Assembly: GCF_014635725.1 (NCBI RefSeq)
Contig: NZ_BMDJ01000015.1
Span: 1-58,590 of the forward strand
Direction of reading: 5' to 3'
From: Pedobacter mendelii
GTDB taxonomy: Bacteria; Bacteroidota; Bacteroidia; Sphingobacteriales; Sphingobacteriaceae
DNA: 58,590 nucleotides
Numbering within the stretch: position 1 is the first letter of the stretch; each line of letters opens with the position of its first letter. Under the pieces are notes generated by a model, which saw nothing but the letters and a program-made list of their open reading frames with translations, was not told the DNA's origin and searched no databases. Position numbers and translations under genes: made by a program. Positions 9,681 through 19,081 of the stretch are shown in pieces.

Positions 9681-12611
9681 TTAAGGATTAAAAGTAAATG
9701 CCAAATAATAAATAGCACCTGCCGCCGGGTTACCATACGATGTAATATAATACTTGTTCATAACATTTGAACCACCCAACTTAATAGATGAATTTACCGA
9801 AGGAATTTTCAAACTAACCTGTGCATCCAATGTACTGTAAGCAGGCACATTGCCTGAAGCAAATGATGAATTCCAGTAAAATTTATCCTGCCAACGGTAA
9901 GAAATGTTGAAACCAAAGTTCTTGATGATTTCTTTATTACCCAAACCTAGATTGAAACGAACTTTTGGCGTATTAAAGTCATTTATGTAATTAACAGGAA
10001 GATCACCAATTTGATTATAAGATACGTTTCCACTCAAACTCCATTTATTCATTAAATAATCTAAGCCTAATGCTGCTCCATAAGAGTTAACCTCTCCTGT
10101 TGCGTTAACCGGAACACCGAACTTTACAAAAGTAGGACTAGCAAGTGTGCCAACATTCTGATAAACATCAACCGCAGTAATAAAATCTTTATAAATATTA
10201 TAATAGCCGTATGCATCTACCAATAAGTTTGGTAAAATTAAACCTTTATAGCCTAACTCATAAGATTGAACACTTTCAGGACGGACTCCTTTTGCATCAA
10301 ATGTATATTGTTGTAGCAAGGCTGGGTTGGGAACACCAGTTGCAACAGATCCTAAAAATGCACGATAGCTTACATCAGTATAGGCTTTATTTACATCGAG
10401 TTTGTACTTTCCGAACATAATTTCAGGCAAACCACCAATTAAGCGTTGAGAACCACCGCCTACAGATAAATCTATATATTGATTTTGAGTTGTAGGATTT
10501 CGGTAACCTGTTTGATAAGAAGCCCTAATGTTATTGTTTTTTGCTACTGTAAAAACACCGGTAATACGAGGTGTAAAACGACCTTCGAAGTTCATACTCT
10601 TATCATATCTTCCTGCAAAAGTGAACTTAACCTTATCATTGAATAGCTTTTTACCTATTTGCGCAAAAGCACCATATTCGTTAATATCGATTGATTGATT
10701 CAAATCATTAAAAATTGTTCCTGCAGAATTAAGATCATATAAGCGATAAGATGCACCTACCTGAAATTCAACAACGTTGTTAAATGCATTATTAAAATTG
10801 TACATACCCTCATAATGATATAAATTGCTTTTATCATCAAACTTAGCACCATAAACACTCTTTGTAGGATCTGTAGCATTAATTGAAGTTGCACTAATGG
10901 TTGTATTCATGATGGTATTCATGGCTGTTGCAAATTGTGGTGAACCAGGTTCAAAGCGACCTTGGTTAGCTACGCCTCTAGCAAATGTATGCGCTGCAAC
11001 ATCACCTTGTCCAGCGGCTCTTGCACCTACATAATTACCTATATATTGAGGAAACCATGTAGTTGAAGGTTTAGAAACCTCGTTTATATAACTACCTAGA
11101 ATAGATGAAATATAAGAATCTCCTGAACGCTCTTGAGTGGTATATCCTTTCAGATAGAAATCCTGTCCTTTAACTTCCAGTTTGTATTGACCTATGCTAA
11201 AATTACGTAGAGAATAACGATCAGAACCGGTATAAACAGATGTTCCTGTTCCCCAGTTTGCCTGTGCAACCGCTTGAACGGTGTTAGTAATATTGTAGTA
11301 AACCGCACCAGATGCTTTTAAAGATTTTGTATCGTAATCTACCAGATTCACTTCATTGTATCCGGTTCTTGATACATTTTGATCAGGAATTAAATTCGCT
11401 TTTAAACCTACATAAAAGGGGAAATAGTTCTGAACAGCAGGACGTAGTGCTGCAGGCAAATTAGCCAAAAAACCTGCTTGTTGTGCTGCATTTGGAACAG
11501 CAGCACCGAAAGCACCATCCATTAGTGTTTTAATATTTGGTATTGCACCGCCCGAACCTGCACTAATACCAGAAATAGTTGCATTTTGAACACTCAGAGC
11601 AACATTACGCATGTTTTGGCTAACCTCATCTCCGTAAGAATTAATACCATCATAATTAGTATCGCTATTTCTATCGCCGGCTTTGGCTGTTCTTGAAACT
11701 CTATCGAAATTCGAGTAATTATTACCAAACCAATCTTTGGCTTGCAAAAACGAGAATGCTGCCTTTACCCCAAATTTGTTATTCCAAGATTTAGCCAATC
11801 TAACATCTAATTGGTTAAAAGGCTGCACACTACTATTATCATCATTAACATGGTTAACGCCAGTTTTGTACTGAAAACTTGCACCCTGATATTTGAATGG
11901 GTCTTTCGAGGTCATCAGTAGCGTTCCGTTAATACCGCCAGCGCCATACAAAGCTGATGATGCACCTGGCAAAAGTTCTACATTATCAACATCTAATTCT
12001 GTAATACCTACAATATTACCAACCGAAAAATTTAAACCAGGTGCCTGGTTATCCATCCCATCAATATATTGATTAAAACGTGTATTGCCATTAGAATTAA
12101 AACCACGGCTATTAATAGATTTAAATGTTAAACTTTGCATGCTGCTCTCCACCCCTTTCATATTATTTAGGGCATCGTAAAAAGATGGTGCTGCAATTTC
12201 TTTAATAAAGGCAGCGCTCATTCTTTCAATTGAAACAGGCGATTCGAGTATACGCTCTGGAGTTCTTGATGCAGAAATAACCACATCGCCACCTAAAATA
12301 GTTCCAGCTTCCATTTCAATTACTATTCCTGAGGTAGAAGAGGTAATTTGCTGTTCTATTGCTCCATAACCAACATAGCTGGCCGATAAAGTAAAAGGAG
12401 CTTTTGCTGCTGTTGTAAAAGTAAATACCCCTGAAGAGTTTGTTGATGTCCCTCCAGATTGACCTTTAACTACCACAGTTACTCCAACTAACGGCTCTTT
12501 TGTTTGTTTATCTTTAACGGTTCCGCTTAACGTTATGTTTTGAGCCTGTACCGCAAACCCAGTTGCGCACAAAAGCATAAACACATAGAATTGTGTAAAA
12601 AGTTTGCTCAT
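9681..12611 (-). CDS. TonB-dependent outer-membrane receptor with carboxypeptidase-like regulatory domain
   Basis: 976 residues. A signal peptide (about 1-23, ending AVQA) is followed by a CarboxypepD_reg-like domain (about 25-105: GTVKDKQTKEPLVGVTV), a plug domain (about 115-235, with LPGASSALYGAGGINGTLLM) and a 22-strand type barrel ending in aromatic YYLAFTFNP. These proteins use TonB energy to import a ligand across the outer membrane. The canonical SusC signature and a SusD partner are absent, so this is a general TonB-dependent receptor rather than a SusC. The substrate cannot be read from the sequence. The adjacent GH31 and glgB genes hint at glucans, but a terminator separates them. 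Confidence 0.9.
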   Translation of the reverse strand: MSKLFTQFYVFMLLCATGFAVQAQNITLSGTVKDKQTKEPLVGVTVVVKGQSGGTSTNSSGVFTFTTAAKAPFTLSASYVGYGAIEQQITSSTSGIVIEMEAGTILGGDVVISASRTPERILESPVSIERMSAAFIKEIAAPSFYDALNNMKGVESSMQSLTFKSINSRGFNSNGNTRFNQYIDGMDNQAPGLNFSVGNIVGITELDVDNVELLPGASSALYGAGGINGTLLMTSKDPFKYQGASFQYKTGVNHVNDDNSSVQPFNQLDVRLAKSWNNKFGVKAAFSFLQAKDWFGNNYSNFDRVSRTAKAGDRNSDTNYDGINSYGDEVSQNMRNVALSVQNATISGISAGSGGAIPNIKTLMDGAFGAAVPNAAQQAGFLANLPAALRPAVQNYFPFYVGLKANLIPDQNVSRTGYNEVNLVDYDTKSLKASGAVYYNITNTVQAVAQANWGTGTSVYTGSDRYSLRNFSIGQYKLEVKGQDFYLKGYTTQERSGDSYISSILGSYINEVSKPSTTWFPQYIGNYVGARAAGQGDVAAHTFARGVANQGRFEPGSPQFATAMNTIMNTTISATSINATDPTKSVYGAKFDDKSNLYHYEGMYNFNNAFNNVVEFQVGASYRLYDLNSAGTIFNDLNQSIDINEYGAFAQIGKKLFNDKVKFTFAGRYDKSMNFEGRFTPRITGVFTVAKNNNIRASYQTGYRNPTTQNQYIDLSVGGGSQRLIGGLPEIMFGKYKLDVNKAYTDVSYRAFLGSVATGVPNPALLQQYTFDAKGVRPESVQSYELGYKGLILPNLLVDAYGYYNIYKDFITAVDVYQNVGTLASPTFVKFGVPVNATGEVNSYGAALGLDYLMNKWSLSGNVSYNQIGDLPVNYINDFNTPKVRFNLGLGNKEIIKNFGFNISYRWQDKFYWNSSFASGNVPAYSTLDAQVSLKIPSVNSSIKLGGSNVMNKYYITSYGNPAAGAIYYLAFTFNP

Positions 12612-12803
12612 AAGATGAATTACTATTTGGTTAGAATTTTTTAGTTAATTAAACTTAAGCCCTTTTTTTGAATTAAACAAATTATGTTAGCATAATAATT
12701 TTTTTTAGAATTTTATAATTTTGATTGATATTTAGTTTGTTGTAATTTGCGATGATATCGCTATACAATTAATTTACACAGTGTTGATCTCTGGCTAACC
12801 ATT

Positions 12804-15233
12804 ATGAATAAAATTAAAGCTCTTTTCTGCATCCTCGTTCCAATTGCTTTAGCATTATTGTTAAATATAAAAATAGGTAGCACCCCACCACTACTAAAAT
12901 TCTTAAACCCTTTTATGGGGTTTTGGCAAAATGCAGAGAACAACCACTTTTTATTTAACCACAAAGCAAAAATAAAAGGCGCTGTTGATGAAATAGAAAT
13001 TGTGTTTGATGACAGAATGATACCTCATATCTTCGCTAAAAACGATCATGATCTTTATTTAGCCCAAGGTTACGTAACTGCTATGCATCGCTTATGGCAA
13101 ATGGATTTTCAAACCCGATTTGCAGCTGGTAGAATTAGTGAGGTTGTTGGCGATAAAGCAATTGAGGTTGACAGATACCAGAGAAGAATGGGAATGGTGT
13201 ATGGCGCAGAAAATTCCTTAAAAGGAATGATGGCAGACCCAAAAGCCAAAGAAATGATTTTGGCTTACACAGATGGAATTAATGCTTATATAAAAACATT
13301 GTCTCATGCCAATTATCCAATAGAATATAAAATTTTAGATTTTAAACCAGAAGACTGGACACCCATTAAATGTGCATTGTTACTTAAACAAATGTCAGCA
13401 GTTTTAGCAATGGGTTCTGATGAATTTTACATGACCAACATCATGAAAAAATTCGGCACCGATGTAACTAAAGATTTATTTCCTGATTATCCTTTTCGTG
13501 AAGACCCGATTATTCCAGTTGGCACAAAATGGAATTTTTCACCACTTCCAACACCTAAAACACCCGAATCATTTACCAATGCGAAAACTGGTGATGTGAA
13601 AACAAAAGAGAAAATTGAAGGTATAGGAAGTAATAATTGGGCATTATCAGGCTCTAAAACGGCATCAGGCTATCCAATTTTAGCAAACGACCCACATTTG
13701 GATTTAACTTTACCATCCATTTGGTACCAGATTCAGCTACACGCACCAGGCGTAAATACTTATGGTGTATCATTACCTGGGGCGCCAGGCGTAGTTATTG
13801 GTTTTAATGGGAAAATTGCATGGGGTGTAACAAATGTAGCAGCTGATGTACTTGACTTTTATCAGATTAAATTTAAAGATAATTCACACAAAGAATATTG
13901 GTATAATAATACCTGGAAACCAACAACTTCTCGCCTTGAAACTATAAAAATCCGAGGAAAAAAAGATGAAATCGACACCGTTTACTACACCCATCACGGC
14001 CCCGTAGTTTACTTCCAAAAACCAAAATATAGCAAAGCAAACAATGTTCCCGTTGGCGATGCATTAAGGTGGATTGCGCATGATGAATCAAATGAATTGA
14101 TGACATTTTACTATCTAAATCGCGGTAAAAATTATGATGACTACAGAAAAGCTTTAACCTTTTATACTGCTCCTGCTCAGAATTTTGTTTTCGCAAGCAT
14201 TGATAACGATATCGCAATAACACCAAACGGTAAGTTTCCTTTAAAATGGAAAGACCAGGGTAAATTTATTTTGGATGGAACGGATAAGGCTTATGATTGG
14301 CAAGGTTGGATTCCCGCGGCTCAAAACCCAACTGTTAAAAATCCACCTAGAGGTTTTGTAAGCTCAGCCAACCAATCTTCAACCGATAAAACTTATCCAT
14401 ATTATATTAATTGGGAATTTGCTCCTTACGAGCGTGGTAAACGCATTAACGATCGCCTTGGGGCAATGAATAAAGCTACCGCAGATAGCATTCGCCTTAT
14501 GCAAACAGATAATTATAGTATTATGGCTCAAAATCTATTACCAGCGTTAATGCCATTAGTTAATAACGAACAATTAAATGCTACGCAAAAAGAGGCGTAT
14601 GGTTATTTAAAAAAATGGAATAAACGTTATAATGCGGATGAAATTGCAGCAAGTATTTTCGAAATCTGGACCAAACGCTTAAGTTTTGACATCTGGAATG
14701 ATGAATTTGAAGTTGAGGGTATTCCGATGCGTTATCCATCTAGAGACAGAACCGTAGAAATGATTTTAAAAGAGCCAAATGCGAAGTGGTTCGATAACAT
14801 AAAAACTCCTGCAAAAGAAACCCTTTCTGATTTGGTTAATGAGGCTTTTAAGTATAGCTGTGATAGTCTTGAACTTAGGTTTGGACCAATTAACAAAGAT
14901 TGGAACTGGGCAAACGTTAAACAAACCAATGTCCCTCATCTAGCAAAAATACCTGGTTTCGGCTCTAAGATTTTACTTATTGGTGGAGCAAAAAGCACTA
15001 TTAATGCCATCAGCGAAGTCAATGGCCCATCTTGGAGAATGGTTGTTGAATTGGGCAAAGTACCAAAAGGACATGGCGTATATCCGGGTGGGCAATCGGG
15101 TAACCCGGGGAGTAAATTTTATGATAATATGATTGATACCTGGGCAAGCGGTAAACTTTACGATCTATTCTATATGCAATCTCCTGATGATAAATCAGGC
15201 ACAATAATTTCTCGTTTAAAAATCTCTAAATAG
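12804..15233 (+). CDS. Penicillin acylase family (S45) Ntn-hydrolase
   Basis: 809 residues. A hydrophobic N-terminal segment (about 1-22) indicates export to the periplasm. The family is made as a precursor that cuts itself into alpha and beta chains. The new N-terminal Ser acts as the nucleophile for hydrolysing amide bonds of beta-lactams, acyl-homoserine lactones or other acyl amides. The processing site is visible as GIG-SNNWALSG, with Ser about 276. Further conserved blocks are LANDPHL and WGVTN, and a C-terminal block with GGQSGNPGS. Substrate cannot be predicted. It is divergent from the TonB receptor, with a 192-bp shared intergenic region, and a small membrane-protein gene starts 6 bp after its stop. 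Confidence 0.92.
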   Translation: MNKIKALFCILVPIALALLLNIKIGSTPPLLKFLNPFMGFWQNAENNHFLFNHKAKIKGAVDEIEIVFDDRMIPHIFAKNDHDLYLAQGYVTAMHRLWQMDFQTRFAAGRISEVVGDKAIEVDRYQRRMGMVYGAENSLKGMMADPKAKEMILAYTDGINAYIKTLSHANYPIEYKILDFKPEDWTPIKCALLLKQMSAVLAMGSDEFYMTNIMKKFGTDVTKDLFPDYPFREDPIIPVGTKWNFSPLPTPKTPESFTNAKTGDVKTKEKIEGIGSNNWALSGSKTASGYPILANDPHLDLTLPSIWYQIQLHAPGVNTYGVSLPGAPGVVIGFNGKIAWGVTNVAADVLDFYQIKFKDNSHKEYWYNNTWKPTTSRLETIKIRGKKDEIDTVYYTHHGPVVYFQKPKYSKANNVPVGDALRWIAHDESNELMTFYYLNRGKNYDDYRKALTFYTAPAQNFVFASIDNDIAITPNGKFPLKWKDQGKFILDGTDKAYDWQGWIPAAQNPTVKNPPRGFVSSANQSSTDKTYPYYINWEFAPYERGKRINDRLGAMNKATADSIRLMQTDNYSIMAQNLLPALMPLVNNEQLNATQKEAYGYLKKWNKRYNADEIAASIFEIWTKRLSFDIWNDEFEVEGIPMRYPSRDRTVEMILKEPNAKWFDNIKTPAKETLSDLVNEAFKYSCDSLELRFGPINKDWNWANVKQTNVPHLAKIPGFGSKILLIGGAKSTINAISEVNGPSWRMVVELGKVPKGHGVYPGGQSGNPGSKFYDNMIDTWASGKLYDLFYMQSPDDKSGTIISRLKISK

Positions 15234-15239
15234 CTAAAA

Positions 15240-15599
15240 ATGGTTTTCATCGTTATACTAATCATCTGTTTTCTACTTCAAATGATAGCACCATGGTGGG
15301 TTATTATCGTAATTGCTTTTGCCACCTGCGGAATTATTGGCAAAACAGGTAAAATCGCATTTTGGCAATCTTTCTTTGCCATATTTTTGCTTTGGATAGG
15401 TTACGCATTATTCAAGAGTCTTCCAAATGATAATGTATTGGCAAGTCGTGTTGCAATAATGACAGGCTTAAAAATTTGGTGGGTTTTATTATTGGTTACC
15501 GGAATATTGGGTGGACTTGTTGCAGGAATAAGTGGCTATTGCGGGTATCAATTTCGCAAAGCAATGCTTATTAAAAAAACTGACGAAAAATTAGCATAA
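15240..15599 (+). CDS. Small integral membrane protein of unknown function
   Basis: 119 residues with four hydrophobic segments (about 2-19, 20-36, 41-58 and 77-101) and a basic C-terminal tail (KKTDEKLA). No family was recognised. The start is 6 bp after the penicillin acylase stop, so the two are probably co-transcribed. It may be an accessory or simply a co-expressed inner-membrane protein. Confidence 0.7.
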   Translation: MVFIVILIICFLLQMIAPWWVIIVIAFATCGIIGKTGKIAFWQSFFAIFLLWIGYALFKSLPNDNVLASRVAIMTGLKIWWVLLLVTGILGGLVAGISGYCGYQFRKAMLIKKTDEKLA

Positions 15600-15606
15600 G
15601 GCTTCG

Positions 15607-15614
15607 TACTTTTG
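15607..15614 (+). promoter_or_regulatory. -7 element (TACTTTTG) abutting the LuxE-family start codon
   Basis: Matches the Bacteroidota -7 consensus TAnnTTTG. Four bases (CCTT) separate it from the GTG start at 15619, which would place transcription start at or within a base or two of the start codon. No clear -33 TTTG was seen. Confidence 0.5.
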
Positions 15615-15618
15615 CCTT

Positions 15619-16602
15619 GTGAATTTAACTTCTAAAATCATCTTTTCTATTAAAAATTCTGAAGAATTTGATTCTTTAGCTTTGGGAATTTTCAGGCATC
15701 AAGCTAATAATTGCTTAGTTTATGCTGAATATATTCGTCATTTACACATTGATATAAATAAAGTAAAAAATATAGGTGAAATTCCATTTTTGCCAATAAG
15801 TTTCTTTAAAACGCATTCGATTTTAAGTAATTCGAATCCAATTGAGATAAGTTTTCGCAGCTCAGGAACAACAGGAACATCTCAAAGTAGCCACCATATA
15901 ACTGATGTAAAACTTTATGAACAAAGTTATCTTCAGGCTTTTAATCAATTTTATGGCAATATAGAAGAATTTTGCTTCCTGGCACTCCTTCCTTCTTACC
16001 AGCAACGTGCGGGTTCATCATTAATTTATATGGTAAATGATTTAATCGAAAAAAGCAAACATGCGAAAAGCGGTTATTTTTTATATAATCATGATGAACT
16101 TTTTGAAACCCTAAAAGAGTTAAAATCAAAAAATCAGAAGACTGCTTTAATTGGCGTTACCTATGCCCTGCTTGATTTTATTGAAAAGCATGAAATTAAT
16201 TTTCCTGACCTTATCGTAATGGAAACTGGCGGCATGAAAGGTAAACGTAAAGAAATGGTAAGAGATGAATTACACCAGCAACTTACAAAAGGTTTTAACG
16301 TACCAGCAATACACAGCGAATACGGGATGACCGAATTGTTATCTCAGGCTTATTCATTAGGAGAAGGAATTTTTAAATATCCTAATTGGATGGAAATTCT
16401 GATTAGGGACACTAACGACCCTTTAACATTAATAGAAGGTGGAAGGACAGGTGGTATAAACGTAATTGACTTAGCCAATATTAATTCATGCTCGTTTATT
16501 GCTACGCAAGATTTAGGAAGAATAATTAGTGATAAAAGTTTTGAAGTTTTAGGTCGTTTTGATAATGCAGATATTAGAGGATGCAATTTATTAGTTCAGT
16601 AA
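15619..16602 (+). CDS. LuxE/acyl-protein synthetase family, adenylate-forming enzyme
   Basis: 327 residues, GTG start. The family activates a carboxylic acid as an acyl-adenylate and passes the acyl group on (in LuxE, to a cysteine). The adenylate-binding loop FRSSGTTGTSQSSHH lies at about 79-92, and downstream blocks IHSEYGMTELLSQAYS and RTGGINVIDLANI also fit the AMP-forming synthetase fold. No luxC, luxD or luciferase genes are nearby, so bioluminescence is not implied. In Bacteroidota such genes are often stand-alone and uncharacterised. It follows the membrane-protein gene by 19 bp but may have its own promoter. Its stop is one base from the end of the convergent RES toxin gene. Confidence 0.8.
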   Translation: MNLTSKIIFSIKNSEEFDSLALGIFRHQANNCLVYAEYIRHLHIDINKVKNIGEIPFLPISFFKTHSILSNSNPIEISFRSSGTTGTSQSSHHITDVKLYEQSYLQAFNQFYGNIEEFCFLALLPSYQQRAGSSLIYMVNDLIEKSKHAKSGYFLYNHDELFETLKELKSKNQKTALIGVTYALLDFIEKHEINFPDLIVMETGGMKGKRKEMVRDELHQQLTKGFNVPAIHSEYGMTELLSQAYSLGEGIFKYPNWMEILIRDTNDPLTLIEGGRTGGINVIDLANINSCSFIATQDLGRIISDKSFEVLGRFDNADIRGCNLLVQ

Positions 16603-16603
16603 A

Positions 16604-17056
16604 TTACAAAAGTCTACTATCAAAATTGAAATTTTTAACCTCAATAATTTTAATTTTGTCGGCTAAAGGATGATTGACATTCATCAAAAAGTTAAACTCA
16701 TCATCTATTACTGAAGATGGAACTTTTAACAATAAAAAATCATTCTCTTTAACAAAATTATCTCCTAATTTAGATAACGATAATGGAGCAGGATAATTTT
16801 TCCAGTTTTCAGGAAGATCTGTGATACCTAACATTTTAATAGATTTTTCTGGCAACTCAAAAACAGTTAAACATAAATTCGTACAATTAATCATCGAATT
16901 TTTATTTACTAAAACCTCTAAAGCAGCTAACGCACGGGTACTCGCCATGTAATGCAAAGGTGTACCAACAGAATTCCAACGCCCGCCAAATAATTTAGCA
17001 CCGGTACCACTATAATCTTTCGCGTGCAAACAATTAGAAATTCTGTATAAAACCAT
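16604..17056 (-). CDS. RES-domain toxin (MbcT/ParT-like)
   Basis: 150 residues covering a whole RES domain. It starts with VLYRIS, then GGRWNSVGTPLHYMAS and ALAALEVLVN. These hold the conserved Arg, Tyr and Glu expected in this fold, with a conserved Ser expected later (VPSSV region). RES toxins characterised so far degrade or modify NAD+ or ADP-ribosylate a metabolic enzyme, halting growth. Its ATG overlaps the antitoxin stop (TAATG), giving translational coupling. The order antitoxin-toxin is typical. Confidence 0.9.
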   Translation of the reverse strand: MVLYRISNCLHAKDYSGTGAKLFGGRWNSVGTPLHYMASTRALAALEVLVNKNSMINCTNLCLTVFELPEKSIKMLGITDLPENWKNYPAPLSLSKLGDNFVKENDFLLLKVPSSVIDDEFNFLMNVNHPLADKIKIIEVKNFNFDSRLL

Positions 17057-17535
17057 TAGCTAAAAACGCCATATTCTAATCTGCCTAAAATATTTAAAAC
17101 CATTTCGAAACCAATTCGGGTATCTAATAAATTAAATGGAATTTCGCCATTAAGAGCAAAATTTGGTGCTTTAACCCAAGTATTAAATGCCTTTTCACTA
17201 CCTAAAACTTTGATGCCACGCTCATATAAACGAGCCAATTCTATTGCCCTATCGGCATATTCTGTTTTAACCAATGTTGTTGGAGTGTAGCGTTGTAGGG
17301 TACGCTCTGAAATATGAAGCACATTTGCAACCTCTTCAATGGTGAGTGAAATTTGTTTTGCTAACGCTGTTAATGATTTTTTAGAAATCCCCTTTCGGGC
17401 TAAATTAAGCAAGTCAAAATCAGTTGGGTTAGCATACTGATTACCCATCATAGCCACCATCGGTGTTTGGGATATGGCCGTGTAAGCAACCATAGGCTCC
17501 TCAACTAAATTTTGTTTTTCAATTTTTCTTTTCAT
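17056..17535 (-). CDS. Xre/MbcA/ParS-type antitoxin (DUF2384)
   Basis: 159 residues from ATG at 17535 (a TTG four codons further upstream would also be open). An N-terminal helix-turn-helix of Xre type (about 55-90: KQISLTIEEVANVLHISERTLQRY) is followed by the DUF2384 toxin-binding domain (about 100-159: LYERGIKVLGSEKAFNTWV and ILGRLEYGVFS at the end). It neutralises the RES toxin and normally represses its own promoter. The promoter region carries an inverted repeat around the -7 box (17542-17574) consistent with that. The ATG at 17535 is favoured because it leaves a short leader after that promoter. Confidence 0.9.
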   Translation of the reverse strand: MKRKIEKQNLVEEPMVAYTAISQTPMVAMMGNQYANPTDFDLLNLARKGISKKSLTALAKQISLTIEEVANVLHISERTLQRYTPTTLVKTEYADRAIELARLYERGIKVLGSEKAFNTWVKAPNFALNGEIPFNLLDTRIGFEMVLNILGRLEYGVFS

Positions 17536-17541
17536 AAAAAC

Positions 17542-17574
17542 AGACAATTATGCTCAAATATATACATTTTGTCT
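17542..17574 (-). promoter_or_regulatory. Toxin-antitoxin promoter with operator bracketing the -7 box
   Basis: On the minus strand the half-sites AGACAAAATG and CATAATTGTCT form an imperfect inverted repeat with the -7 element TATATTTG (17555-17562) exactly between them. The predicted start of transcription is about 13-15 bases before the ATG. Binding of the antitoxin HTH here would occlude RNA polymerase. Confidence 0.6.
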
Positions 17575-17590
17575 GGTATTAAAAATATTT

Positions 17591-17620
17591 CAAAAAAAAT
17601 CCCAATTCTCATCAGGATTT
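17591..17620 (-). terminator. tyrS: Intrinsic terminator of tyrS
   Basis: Stem AAATCC / GGATTT (17615-17620 with 17597-17602) around an 11-12 nt loop, followed on the minus strand by a T-rich run. It separates tyrS from the downstream toxin-antitoxin operon. Confidence 0.7.
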
Positions 17621-17641
17621 TAGTATCGTAGTTAGTTAATA

Positions 17642-18928
17642 TCATTCTACAATTAACAGGAAATAATTCTTTTTTCCTTTTTGAACAACAATAAATTTAT
17701 CATTAATCAAATGCGTGGAATTAAAAATCTGAGCAGCTTCAGCAATTTTTTCTTTGTTAATAGAAACACCTCCACCTTGTATTAACTTTTTAGCTTCACC
17801 TTTTGATGAAGCTACAGCAGATTTTTCTGCTAACAATGTTGCAGCATCTATGCCACTAGCCAATTCTACTTTTGAAATATGAAATTGCGGAATACCTTCG
17901 AACATTTCTAAAACCTGATTTGCTGATAAGCTTTTCAAAAATTCAAGAGAACCGTTTCCAAATAAAAATTCTGAGGTTTTAATCGCGGTTTCGAGTGCTT
18001 CCTTAGAATGGGTTTTTATCGTTATATCTTCAGCCAAGGCTTTTTGCAAAATTCTTAAATGAGGTGCTGCATTATGCTCTACCTCTAAATTTTCAATTTC
18101 TTGTTTCGTTTTTAAAGTAAATATTCTAATCCACTTTTTTACATCATCATCAGATGCATTTAACCAAAACTGATAAAATTTGTATGGAGAAGTTTTTTCA
18201 GGATCTAACCAAACGGCACCACTTTCTGTTTTACCAAACTTAGTTCCATCAGCCTTTTTAATTAACTGAGTAGTAATTGCATAAGCCGTTCCAGCATCTT
18301 TTTTTCTAATTAGTTCTGTTCCTGTAACAATGTTTCCCCATTGGTCTGAGCCTCCCATTTGCATTAAACAGTTATTATTTTTCCATAAATAATAGAAATC
18401 ATAACCTTGAATTAACTGATAGCAAAATTCGGTAAATGATAAGCCCGAATCACCTTCTAAACGTCGCTTAACACTATCTTTGGCCATCATGTAGTTAACG
18501 GTGATATGCTTGCCAACATCTCTTATAAATGTGAACAGGTTCATATCCTTAAACCAATCTGCATTGTTAACCATCACTGCACCATTGCCTTCATCCTCAA
18601 ATTTTAAAAATTTAGCCAATTGCGCTTTCATACCTTTAAGGTTGTGCTCAATCATTTCTTCAGTTTGAAGGTTCCGCTCGTCTGATTTCCCTGAAGGATC
18701 GCCAACCATACCTGTAGCACCACCAACTAAGGCAAATGGCTTATGACCAGCATTTTGAAAATGAATTAGCGTCATGATTTGAGTCAAATGACCAACATGT
18801 AACGAATCTGCAGTAGGGTCAAATCCGATATAACCAGAAGTCATACCTTCATTTAATTTTTCTTCAGTATTCGGCATAATGTCGTGTAACATGCCTCTCC
18901 AACGTAACTCTTCAACAAAATTTGTCAT
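17642..18928 (-). CDS. tyrS: Tyrosyl-tRNA synthetase
   Basis: 428 residues, the usual length. A class I synthetase that charges tRNA-Tyr with tyrosine. The HIGH-type motif is SLHVGHL (about 40-46, in GFDPTADSLHVGHL), and the KMSKS-type motif is KFGKT (about 230). The C-terminal S4 RNA-binding domain is at about 360-428 (AKKLIQGGGVSINKEKI). A -7 element TATCTTTG at 18946-18953 gives a leader of about 15 bases. It is a monocistronic-looking gene ending in a terminator. Confidence 0.97.
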   Translation of the reverse strand: MTNFVEELRWRGMLHDIMPNTEEKLNEGMTSGYIGFDPTADSLHVGHLTQIMTLIHFQNAGHKPFALVGGATGMVGDPSGKSDERNLQTEEMIEHNLKGMKAQLAKFLKFEDEGNGAVMVNNADWFKDMNLFTFIRDVGKHITVNYMMAKDSVKRRLEGDSGLSFTEFCYQLIQGYDFYYLWKNNNCLMQMGGSDQWGNIVTGTELIRKKDAGTAYAITTQLIKKADGTKFGKTESGAVWLDPEKTSPYKFYQFWLNASDDDVKKWIRIFTLKTKQEIENLEVEHNAAPHLRILQKALAEDITIKTHSKEALETAIKTSEFLFGNGSLEFLKSLSANQVLEMFEGIPQFHISKVELASGIDAATLLAEKSAVASSKGEAKKLIQGGGVSINKEKIAEAAQIFNSTHLINDKFIVVQKGKKNYFLLIVE

Positions 18929-18945
18929 GGTATAAAATTATTGCG

Positions 18946-18953
18946 CAAAGATA
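18946..18953 (-). promoter_or_regulatory. -7 element of tyrS
   Basis: TATCTTTG on the minus strand, 17 bases before the tyrS ATG. Matches TAnnTTTG; no clear -33 TTTG was found. Confidence 0.5.
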
Positions 18954-19069
18954 GTTTTTTGAGTGTAAAGCTGAAAGTAGAAATGTAAAGCCGAAATTTC
19001 TATTTCACAATGAATTGTTATATTGTGGTTAAGATATTTTTTCAAACAGAAATTCGAAGCTATAAAAAC

Positions 19070-19077
19070 TATATTTA
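19070..19077 (+). promoter_or_regulatory. -7 element (TATATTTA) abutting the AcpH-like start
   Basis: Resembles TAnnTTTG with A in the last position, followed by four bases (CGAT) and the ATG at 19082. Predicts a leaderless or near-leaderless transcript. Confidence 0.4.
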
Positions 19078-19081
19078 CGAT

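Noticed and set aside
18967..18982. About 15-bp match (AGCTGAAAGTAGAA) between the tyrS upstream region and the murC upstream region near 35969
   Set aside because: Short, AT-rich and without structure. Could be chance.
19010..19081. N-terminal extension of the AcpH-like gene from ATG 19010
   Set aside because: The extension is not conserved, and a -7 box sits just before the family-like start at 19082.
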